A stretch of 7,129 nt of DNA, taken from assembly GCA_964596065.1 (NCBI GenBank), contig CAZQSM010000094.1:1-7129 (forward strand), read 5' to 3'. This DNA comes from SZUA-254 sp964596065. Its GTDB lineage: Bacteria > Bacteroidota > Ignavibacteria > UBA10030 > SZUA-254. The notes under the pieces are model-generated. The model saw only the letters and a program-made list of their open reading frames with translations, had not been told where the DNA came from and did no database searches. Made by a program: the position numbers and the translations under genes. Of the stretch, positions 1-7,129 are shown piece by piece (within the stretch, counting starts at the first letter, position 1; each line of letters opens with the position of its first letter).

Positions 1-1
1 C

Positions 2-466
2 GGGAAGGGGACGCTCGCCATCATCGGGCAGCCCACCGTCACGTCGGTGATGGACCGGGTGCAGGGCTTCCGCGAGGCCGTCGCGAAACACCCCGGGATG
101 AGCATCGTGACGGAAGTGAACGGCGAGGGGGTGCGCGACAAGGCGATGCAGGCGGCCTCCGACGTGCTGCAGGGGAACCCCGGGCTGAGCGGCATCTTCG
201 GGATCAACGACGATTCGGCGCTCGGCACGCTCGACGCCGTGCGGCAGTTCAAGCGGGAGAATCTCGTCATCGTCGGATACGACGCGACGCCGCCCGCCGT
301 GGAGGCGATCCGGAAGAACAGCGCCCTCAAGGCCGACGTGATCCAGTACCCCGACCGGATCGGCAGGAACACGATCGAACGGATCCGCGACCATTTCTCC
401 GGCAGGCCGGTCCCGCCGGTCGACCCGGTCGAGGTGGGGATCGTCGACATCACGACGCTGAAATGA
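2..466 (+). CDS. Ribose-type sugar ABC transporter substrate-binding protein, C-terminal part (5' truncated by window edge)
   Basis: This is the last 154 residues of a periplasmic sugar-binding protein of the RbsB/LacI-fold class (Peripla_BP_4 type), which captures a sugar and delivers it to the membrane permease. The frame is open from base 2, so the gene starts outside the window; the in-frame GTG at 47 lies inside the domain and is not the real start. Recognisable family features are the MDRVQGFREAV helix (RbsB has ERGEGFQQAV), INDDSALGTLDAV (RbsB has QNDEMALGALRAL), VGYDATPPAVEAI (RbsB has VGFDGTPDGEKAV) and IQYPDRIG (RbsB has AQLPDQIG). These line the C-terminal lobe and hinge, and the Asp residues in INDD and GYDAT are the usual ligand contacts. 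The protein ends in a short strand, VGIVDITTLK. The ATPase and permease genes follow on the same strand. The sugar cannot be told from this fragment: ribose, another pentose or a hexose are all possible. Confidence 0.93.
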   Translation, partial: GKGTLAIIGQPTVTSVMDRVQGFREAVAKHPGMSIVTEVNGEGVRDKAMQAASDVLQGNPGLSGIFGINDDSALGTLDAVRQFKRENLVIVGYDATPPAVEAIRKNSALKADVIQYPDRIGRNTIERIRDHFSGRPVPPVDPVEVGIVDITTLK

Positions 467-546
467 TGCCGGACCCGACGCCGAACCGGACATTGACGCC
501 GAACCCGGCCCCGATCCGCGCCGCCTGCCGGCGGCGCCACGCCTGA
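463..546 (+). other. Possible 27-codon intercistronic mini-ORF (translational coupler candidate)
   Basis: The stop codon of the binding-protein gene overlaps an ATG (ATGA at 463-466), followed at once by a second ATG. This frame runs 27 codons through the gap and stops at 544-546, 11 bases before the ATPase ATG at 558. The predicted peptide begins MMPDPTPN, contains six prolines and ends in a basic RRRHA stretch. It resembles no family I recognise. Ribosomes continuing from the upstream gene could use it to reach the ATPase start, which has no visible Shine-Dalgarno sequence. In GC-rich DNA a short open frame like this can arise by chance, so it is a candidate and not a confident gene. Confidence 0.22.
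518..537 (+). promoter_or_regulatory. Intercistronic GC hairpin between binding-protein and ATPase genes
   Basis: A perfect 8-bp inverted repeat, GCGCCGCC / GGCGGCGC, with a 4-base TGCC loop lies 20 bases before the ATPase ATG. No T-run follows it, so it is not a standard intrinsic terminator. Hairpins in this position are known in sugar-transport operons such as malE-malF, where they protect upstream mRNA from 3' exonucleases and help make the binding protein more abundant than the membrane parts. That role is inferred here from position and structure. Confidence 0.5.
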
Positions 547-557
547 GCGGTCCCCCG

Positions 558-2045
558 ATGCTCCCCCTCCTCGAAATGCGCTCGATCCGGAAGGAATACC
601 CCGGCGTCCTCGCCCTCGACGGCGTCGATTTCGACGTCGCCGCCGGCGAGGTCCACTGCCTCCTCGGCGAGAACGGCGCGGGGAAATCGACGCTGATGAA
701 GATCCTCGCCGGGGCGCTCGCCGCCGACGCGGGGAGCATCCTCATCGACGGTGAGGAGGTCGCCATCGATTCGCCGATCACGGCGCAGGCCATCGGCATC
801 GGGATGATCTACCAGGACTTCAAGCTCGTGCCGGAACTCGACGCCCCTTCCAACATCATGCTCGGGCACGAGCCGCGCCCGGCGGGGGGGTGGTTCCTCG
901 ACCGCCGCGCGACGCGGGAGCGGGCGGCCGCGGTGCTGAAGGAGCTCGGGGAGGAGGTCCCGATGGATGTCCCGGTGCGGTCGCTTTCGCCGGCGCAGCG
1001 GCAGTTCGTCGAGATCGCGAAGGCGCTCTCGCGCGAAGTGAAGCTCCTGGTCCTGGACGAACCGTCGGTCTCGCTCACCTCGCGCGAGCTCGACAACCTC
1101 TTCGAGGCGATCCGCAACCTGAAGGCCTCGGGCGTCGGCGTGATCTACATCTCGCACCGGCTGGAGGAGATCTTCAGGATCGGGGACCGGATCACCATCC
1201 TGCGCGACGGGAGGAAGGTGGCGACGACCGGCGTGGGCGGGGCGAAAGAGGCTGAACTGATCAGGATGATGGTGGGCCGCGAGCTGAGCGGCGAGTATCC
1301 CCGCCGGCGGGCCGGCGCGGGGGAGGAACTCCTCCGGCTTGAAAACGTGTCGGGGGGCGTCGTGCGCGGCGCCGACCTGGTACTCGCGAAGGGGGAGGTC
1401 CTCGGCCTCGGCGGGCTCGCGGGCGCCGGGCGGACCGAGCTCGCCCGGATCCTCTTTGGCACCGACCCGCTCGAGGGCGGGCGGATCATCCTCGACGGGA
1501 CGGAGATCCGGCCGCGTTCGCCGCGCGAGGCGATCGATACCGGGATCGGGTACCTCTCCGAGGACCGGAACGGCGAGGGGCTGCTCCTGCAGATGTCGGT
1601 GAAGGAAAACATGACGCTCCCCAGCCTGGCGGCCGTGACGAAGGGGTTCTTCATCGACCGCAGGCTCGAGGGCGACCGGTGCGACGGGTTCATCCGGCGG
1701 CTGAGCATCAGGACGCCCGGGATGGACCGGAGGGTGGAGGAGCTCAGCGGCGGGAACCGGCAAAAGGCGATCCTCGCGCGGTGGCTGATGACCAGCTCGC
1801 GCCTGCTGATCTTCGACGAACCGACCGCCGGCATCGACATCGGGGTGAAGTTCGAAATCTATTCGCTCATCGACGAGCTCGCCGCGGGCGGGATGGGCGT
1901 GATCGTGATCTCCTCCGACCTCCCGGAACTGCTCGGCCTCTCCGACCGGGTCGCGGTGATGGCGGGGGGGAGGGTGGCCGGCGTGCTGGGCCGCGGGGAA
2001 GCGACGCAGGAACGGGTGATGGAACTCGCCGTGGGGGGCCGATGA
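558..2045 (+). CDS. Sugar ABC transporter ATP-binding protein, tandem-domain (RbsA/MglA/XylG family)
   Basis: A 495-residue protein, close to E. coli RbsA (about 501), that powers sugar import from the cytoplasmic face of the membrane. Domain 1 has Walker A GENGAGKST (37-45), Q-loop Gln86, signature LSPAQRQ (143-149), Walker B LLVLDEP (163-169) and switch His200. Domain 2 has a degenerate Walker A, GLAGAGRT (286-293), with Arg replacing the usual Lys, then signature LSGGNRQ (396-402), Walker B LLIFDEPT (416-423) and ISSDLPE where the switch His would be. The degenerate second site is normal for this family, in which domain 1 does most of the catalysis. Small departures are LSPAQRQ where LSVGQQQ is common, and DEPSVSLT where DEPTSALT is common. 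The ATG at 558 matches the family N-terminus, but no Shine-Dalgarno is visible; the frame is open upstream with no ATG or GTG. The 3' end overlaps the permease start by four bases. Which sugar is carried is unknown. Confidence 0.95.
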   Translation: MLPLLEMRSIRKEYPGVLALDGVDFDVAAGEVHCLLGENGAGKSTLMKILAGALAADAGSILIDGEEVAIDSPITAQAIGIGMIYQDFKLVPELDAPSNIMLGHEPRPAGGWFLDRRATRERAAAVLKELGEEVPMDVPVRSLSPAQRQFVEIAKALSREVKLLVLDEPSVSLTSRELDNLFEAIRNLKASGVGVIYISHRLEEIFRIGDRITILRDGRKVATTGVGGAKEAELIRMMVGRELSGEYPRRRAGAGEELLRLENVSGGVVRGADLVLAKGEVLGLGGLAGAGRTELARILFGTDPLEGGRIILDGTEIRPRSPREAIDTGIGYLSEDRNGEGLLLQMSVKENMTLPSLAAVTKGFFIDRRLEGDRCDGFIRRLSIRTPGMDRRVEELSGGNRQKAILARWLMTSSRLLIFDEPTAGIDIGVKFEIYSLIDELAAGGMGVIVISSDLPELLGLSDRVAVMAGGRVAGVLGRGEATQERVMELAVGGR

Positions 2046-2986
2046 CCGCGCGCCCCCGCCGCATCGCGCTCCTGGCCGAGTTCGGCGTCCTCCTCGCGCT
2101 CGCGGCGGAGTGCGTCCTGTTCGCGATCCTGTCGCCCTACTTCTTCACCTCCGAGAACATCCTCAACGTTTCGCTCCAGACCTCGATCATCGCGATCATC
2201 GCGGCGGGGATGACGTTCGTGATCCTGACCGCGGGGATCGACCTCTCGGTCGGCTCCGTGGTGGCCTTCACCGGCGTCATCGCGACGACACTGCTCGGCC
2301 TCGACCTCCCCTTCGCCGCGGCGGTCGCCCTCGCGCTGGTCGCGGGGCTCCTGGTCGGCACGATCTCCGGCGCGGCCGCCGGGGCGCTCATCACGAAACT
2401 GAAGATCACCCCGTTCATCGCCACGCTCGCCCTGATGACCATCTGGCGGGGCGCCGCGTTCCTCCTGACCGACGGCCGGCCGATCTGGGACCTGCCCGAG
2501 GCGTTCAGCTCCATCGCGGGGGCGCGCGTCTTCGGGATGCCCGTGCCCACGATCGTGATGCTCACCGTGTTCACCCTCGGCTACATCCTCCTCAACCGGA
2601 CCCCCTTCGGGCGGTACGTCTACGCGGTGGGGGGAAACCGGGAGGCCGCCCGCCTCGCCGGGATCCGCACCGACCGGGTGATCCTCGGGGTCTACGTTTT
2701 GTGCGGCCTCCTCTCCGCCGTGAGCGGGATCCTGCTCGCCTCGCGATTGAATTCCGGTCAGCCGAACGCCGGCCTGATGTACGAACTCGACGTGATCGCC
2801 GCGGTGGTGGTGGGGGGGACGTCGCTCTTCGGGGGGAGGGGATCGATCGTCGGCACCTTCGTCGGAGCGATGCTCATCGGGGTGCTCCGCAACGGCCTGA
2901 ACCTCCTGAACGTCAGCTCGTACCTCCAGATGATCCTCGTCGGCACGGTGATCCTGCTTGCCGTCGCGCTCGACCGGTGGAGGTGA
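2042..2986 (+). CDS. Sugar ABC transporter permease (RbsC family)
   Basis: A 314-residue, very hydrophobic inner-membrane protein of the BPD_transp_2 (CUT2) family; E. coli RbsC has 321. It forms the channel through which the sugar bound by the upstream gene's product enters the cytoplasm, probably as a homodimer. Family landmarks in order are a first membrane helix (about 8-30), a helix at 47-64 leading into TAGIDLSVGSVVAFTG (63-78), helices over about 90-115, TPFIATLALMTIWRG (123-137), a helix at 168-184, the cytoplasmic ATPase-contact loop RYVYAVGGNREAARLAGI (191-208), VVVGGTSLFGGRGS (255-268) and C-terminal helices to about 309. The start is the ATG in the ATGA overlap with the ATPase gene, 5' of which a G-run (GGGGGG) can serve as ribosome binding site; the reading frame extends further upstream, but that part is antifamilial sequence within the ATPase gene. 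The overlap implies translational coupling to the ATPase. Confidence 0.95.
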   Translation: MTARPRRIALLAEFGVLLALAAECVLFAILSPYFFTSENILNVSLQTSIIAIIAAGMTFVILTAGIDLSVGSVVAFTGVIATTLLGLDLPFAAAVALALVAGLLVGTISGAAAGALITKLKITPFIATLALMTIWRGAAFLLTDGRPIWDLPEAFSSIAGARVFGMPVPTIVMLTVFTLGYILLNRTPFGRYVYAVGGNREAARLAGIRTDRVILGVYVLCGLLSAVSGILLASRLNSGQPNAGLMYELDVIAAVVVGGTSLFGGRGSIVGTFVGAMLIGVLRNGLNLLNVSSYLQMILVGTVILLAVALDRWR

Positions 2987-3088
2987 GCCCCCGCGCGGCG
3001 CCCCCATATGAGCCATCAGACGAATCGTCCGCTGAACCGACGTATCAACCCGACACCGACTCAACTCCGACAACAGAAGGGACCACCG
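2987..3088 (+). promoter_or_regulatory. C/A-rich leader with strong ribosome binding site for the exported protein gene
   Basis: The 102 bases between the permease stop and the TTG start look unlike the flanking genes. From about 3037 onward they are rich in C and A and poor in T, which suggests an unstructured mRNA leader. AGAAGGGA (3075-3082) sits 6 bases before the TTG at 3089 and is the clearest Shine-Dalgarno in the left half of the window; it decides the start. The pentamer CCGAC occurs four times (3037, 3050, 3056, 3067). I find no convincing -35/-10 promoter pair, so the gene may be read from the transporter operon or from a promoter type I cannot recognise. Confidence 0.5.
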
Positions 3089-3700
3089 TTGAAAAATAAC
3101 CTGTCCATCCTGATCAGCTCCCTCGTGCTGCTTTCGCTCTCCATCCACCCCGCGGCGCGCGCCCAGAACCCCGCCATCCCGCCCTTCTACCAGGTCTACG
3201 GCGGGCTATTCCACCCGTCCCTCGACGGGTACCGGGCGACGTACGGCTCCTCTTCGGATTTCGTCTGGGGCATGGGGATGGGCCTCCCGGTAAGCGCCGA
3301 CTTCCTCTTCGTCGTCGCGGAACTCTCCTGGTTCAAGGGGAAGGCGTTCATCCCGGGGACGCCCGACGTCAACGCCGAACTGAAGCAGAAGTTCATCCAC
3401 GTCGGCCTGATGAACAAGTATTTCATCGCCCGGACGATCGCGGTGCGTTTCCAGGGGGGGCTGAATTACAACTCGATCGAGCGGACGGCGACGCCTTCCG
3501 GGGGGACGCAGGTCAAGCACGAGCTGCCGAGGAAGATCGGGTACTTCGGAGGCGTCGGCCTGGAGAACATGCTCGCGGGGGGGAGGATGTCGGTGTTCGC
3601 CGACGCCGTGTACGACTACCGGCGGTCGGTGGAGCCTGACATCTTCGGGGATTTCGGGGGGGTGAGGATCGTCGCCGGGCTCGCGGTCTACTGGTTCTGA
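3089..3700 (+). CDS. Exported protein of unknown function, probable small outer-membrane beta-barrel
   Basis: A 203-residue protein read from a TTG start. An in-frame ATG at 3008 would add 27 polar residues ahead of the signal peptide and has no ribosome binding site, whereas the TTG has AGAAGGGA 6 bases upstream. The N-terminus is a clear signal peptide: Lys2, a hydrophobic core (about 5-20) and an AARA-Q cleavage site after residue 25. The mature part (about 178 residues) has alternating hydrophobic/polar strands rich in aromatics and glycine, such as FYQVYGGLF (33-41), FVWGMGMGLPV (58-68), FLFVVAELSWF (72-82), IAVRFQGGLNYN (117-128), IGYFGGVGLENML (150-162), MSVFADAVYDYR (167-178) and VRIVAGLAVYWF (192-203). 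A C-terminal Phe preceded by Tyr-Trp is typical of proteins inserted by the BAM complex. About eight strands would fit an OmpA/OmpW-like barrel, but I recognise no specific family. It lies 102 bp after the permease on the same strand; a role in sugar uptake is only a guess. Confidence 0.8.
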   Translation: MKNNLSILISSLVLLSLSIHPAARAQNPAIPPFYQVYGGLFHPSLDGYRATYGSSSDFVWGMGMGLPVSADFLFVVAELSWFKGKAFIPGTPDVNAELKQKFIHVGLMNKYFIARTIAVRFQGGLNYNSIERTATPSGGTQVKHELPRKIGYFGGVGLENMLAGGRMSVFADAVYDYRRSVEPDIFGDFGGVRIVAGLAVYWF

Positions 3701-3702
3701 AA

Positions 3703-3734
3703 GGGGCGGAGATGACGGACCACCGGTTCGCCCC
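3703..3734. terminator. Weak candidate stem-loop in the convergent gap
   Basis: The 90-bp gap between the convergent exported-protein and peptidase genes (3701-3790) contains GGGGCGGA (3703-3710) pairing with TTCGCCCC (3727-3734). This is an 8-bp stem with one G-U pair, starting 3 bases after the stop codon; an inner CGG/CCG can also pair. No T-run follows in either direction, so it is not a standard intrinsic terminator. It may still help end or protect the + strand mRNA. Nothing else is visible in the gap. Confidence 0.25.
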
Positions 3735-3790
3735 GCCGGCCGCCACGCACGGCCAACGACACCCCTTGCGGGCAACCCTCCTGAAAATCC

Positions 3791-4810
3791 CTACCGGATG
3801 ATCTTCAGGCGCTTCATCAGCGCCATCGTCGAGACGATCACCAGCTCGACGAGCTTCTCCGTCGTGTCGTTCGGGCGCAGCGTCAGGTCGTTGATGGCGC
3901 AGATGGTCTGGATTTCACGCACGAATTTGGCCACCTCGCGCTTCTTCGCCTTCGGGATCCACGCCACCAGCTCCGACTGGATGTATTCGGAGTAGTTCTG
4001 GATGAAGCGGTCGGCGCGCACCGCGTTCCCCTTGAGGCCCGGGACCGCCGGGAACACCTGCTTCATCGTCGCCGTGTACTCCCTGATGCGCGGGTCGACC
4101 TTTCTCTCGATGGCGAAGTATTCCGCCACCGTCGAGACGATGGTGCGGTAGTCGTCCTTCTCGTCGGTCTTGTACTTCGCCGGCCTGCGGGCCGCGACCC
4201 TTTCCTTCCGGAAGAGCCTGTCGACGTAACGGAGTTTCTCGAGGGCCCTCGGCCAGTCGCGGTAGTTCCACCGCCATTTCGAGCCCGGGTCGAGCCAGAC
4301 CGCGAACGTCTCGGCGAAGTCCTCGTCCGGGTGTTTCTGCGCGTAGTGGGGGTTCCCGATGTTGTGGAGGTACCGGACGTAGTCCCTGCTCGAGGCGTTG
4401 AAATGGTAGAGGCTCGGGTACCGCTTACGGAAATTCCCGAAGAGCTCCACCCACTCGTCCTTCTTCCAGAGGCCGTAGACGTAGTTCAGCGCGTGCCCGG
4501 TCTCGTGCCGGAGGATCATCATCACGTCCCGCTTGGTGTACGTGAGGTAGTGCTTCTCCGAGAGCTTCCAGAGCTGCGTGTTGGCGAGGTAGAAGGGGAT
4601 CTCCACCGACCCGGTCCCGTCGATGCAGCCCCACGGCTCGTCGCCGAAGTAGAAATGGGGGTAGAACGAGATCCTGTTGCGGATCATCTCGTGGCGCAGC
4701 GCGATCAGGCACTCGCGCAGGACGCCCGCCGGGCGGAGGTCGAGGTCCTGGATCGGGCGGTCGAGCAGCTGCTGGAACGTGAGTTCCTTCGTTTTTCCGG
4801 TCAGTCGCAT
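3791..4810 (-). CDS. Putative cytoplasmic zinc metallopeptidase with HETGH motif, unknown substrate
   Basis: A 339-residue protein without signal peptide or membrane segment. The active-site helix is MMILRHETGHALNYVYGLW (97-115): His102 and His106 would bind zinc and Glu103 would be the catalytic base of an HExxH peptidase. About 55 residues on, HPDEDFAETFAVWL (160-173) offers acidic residues (Glu163, Asp164, Glu167) that could supply the third ligand, as in gluzincins. The pairing of HExGH with a later HPxEDFAET block recalls the putative zinc-binding metallopeptidase family Peptidase_Mx, a likeness made from memory. The segment 50-80 is aromatic-rich (FYPHFYFGDEPWG). The region 190-339 is mainly charged and helical and matches nothing I know. 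The ATG at 4810 follows the clpC terminator by about 10 bases and lacks a visible Shine-Dalgarno; the next in-frame ATG (codon 42) would remove conserved-looking sequence, so I keep the first. Substrate and any link to ClpC are unknown. Confidence 0.75.
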   Translation of the reverse strand: MRLTGKTKELTFQQLLDRPIQDLDLRPAGVLRECLIALRHEMIRNRISFYPHFYFGDEPWGCIDGTGSVEIPFYLANTQLWKLSEKHYLTYTKRDVMMILRHETGHALNYVYGLWKKDEWVELFGNFRKRYPSLYHFNASSRDYVRYLHNIGNPHYAQKHPDEDFAETFAVWLDPGSKWRWNYRDWPRALEKLRYVDRLFRKERVAARRPAKYKTDEKDDYRTIVSTVAEYFAIERKVDPRIREYTATMKQVFPAVPGLKGNAVRADRFIQNYSEYIQSELVAWIPKAKKREVAKFVREIQTICAINDLTLRPNDTTEKLVELVIVSTMALMKRLKIIR

Positions 4811-4820
4811 CGTGTCAAGA

Positions 4821-4861
4821 TAAATAAAAAACCCTTGTCCGGCTTGCTGGAAGACAAGGGT
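4821..4861 (-). terminator. Rho-independent terminator of clpC
   Basis: Read on the - strand, ACCCTTGTC (4861-4853) pairs perfectly with GACAAGGGT (4839-4831) across a 13-base loop and runs straight into TTTTTATTTA. The 9-bp stem plus T-run is a textbook intrinsic terminator, lying 52 bases after the clpC stop codon. The stretch is the most AT-rich part of the window. In the + direction the hairpin is followed by CGGGTG, so it should act only on - strand transcription. The peptidase ATG comes 10 bases after it. Confidence 0.9.
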
Positions 4862-4913
4862 CGGGTGTATCGGCTCATCGAGCGGGGGAGCGCGCCCTGG
4901 TCCGCCCGCCGGC

Positions 4914-7129
<2,216 letters not shown>

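Noticed and set aside
1413..1437. Degenerate Walker A (GLAGAGRT) in the second ATPase domain as a sign of inactivation
   Set aside because: RbsA/MglA-type proteins normally carry this degenerate second site, so it is a family feature and not damage.
450..1763. Long open frame on the - strand (437 codons) opposite the ATPase gene
   Set aside because: It lies antisense to an unmistakable ABC ATPase. Its product is low-complexity Arg/Pro/Asp/Glu/Ala sequence typical of shadow frames in GC-rich DNA.
2803..2842. Clustered G-runs in the permease gene as a G-quadruplex
   Set aside because: The runs encode conserved Gly residues of VVVGGTSLFGGRG with GGG/GGT codons, and the 12-base loop between runs is long for a stable quadruplex.
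3008..3088. ATG at 3008 as start of the exported protein
   Set aside because: No ribosome binding site in front of it, and it would place 27 polar residues before the signal peptide. The TTG at 3089 has a strong Shine-Dalgarno and gives a classic signal peptide.
1859..3148. Long open frame on the - strand (429 codons) opposite the permease gene
   Set aside because: Highly charged, repetitive product with no family resemblance; the opposite strand codes for a well-matched permease.
4813..4818. Exact TTGACA (- strand) just upstream of the peptidase ATG as a -35 promoter box
   Set aside because: The matching -10 position falls inside the coding sequence and reads AAAACG, unlike TATAAT, so it is probably coincidental unless the true start codon is further downstream.

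Overview
This window comes from a GC-rich bacterial chromosome with long shadow reading frames. A signal-peptide-bearing protein that looks like an outer-membrane beta-barrel and ends in Tyr-Trp-Phe points to a Gram-negative envelope. A ClpC-type (UVR-motif) AAA+ unfoldase in such a cell fits a phylum outside the classical gamma-proteobacteria, for example an FCB-group or related lineage. This placement is inference only: no rRNA or other strong taxonomic marker is present.

Left part, + strand (1-2986): the 3' end of a ribose-type sugar-binding protein gene, then a tandem-ATPase sugar ABC protein (RbsA/MglA/XylG type), then its permease (RbsC type), which overlaps the ATPase gene by ATGA. Together they form a complete ATPase-permease pair and a partial binding protein of the CUT2 import family. 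The sugar is not identifiable. The 91-bp gap between the binding-protein and ATPase genes holds a perfect 8-bp GC hairpin. It also holds a 27-codon open frame whose ATG overlaps the upstream stop codon and which ends 11 bases before the ATPase ATG.

Middle (2987-3790): a C/A-rich leader with a good ribosome binding site and a TTG start precedes a 203-residue exported protein of unknown function, probably a small outer-membrane beta-barrel. It converges on the gene to its right across a 90-bp gap.

Right part, - strand (3791-7129): clpC, entering from the right edge without its N-terminus, ends in a textbook rho-independent terminator (4821-4861). Directly behind that terminator begins a gene for a cytoplasmic, HETGH-containing putative zinc metallopeptidase of unknown substrate.

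The transporter genes act as one import unit. ClpC works with ClpP in protein unfolding and degradation. Whether the peptidase has any link to ClpC is open. I see no RNA gene, mobile element, CRISPR array or phage feature. The best candidates for something new are the peptidase and its position behind the clpC terminator, and the organisation of the gap upstream of the ATPase gene.
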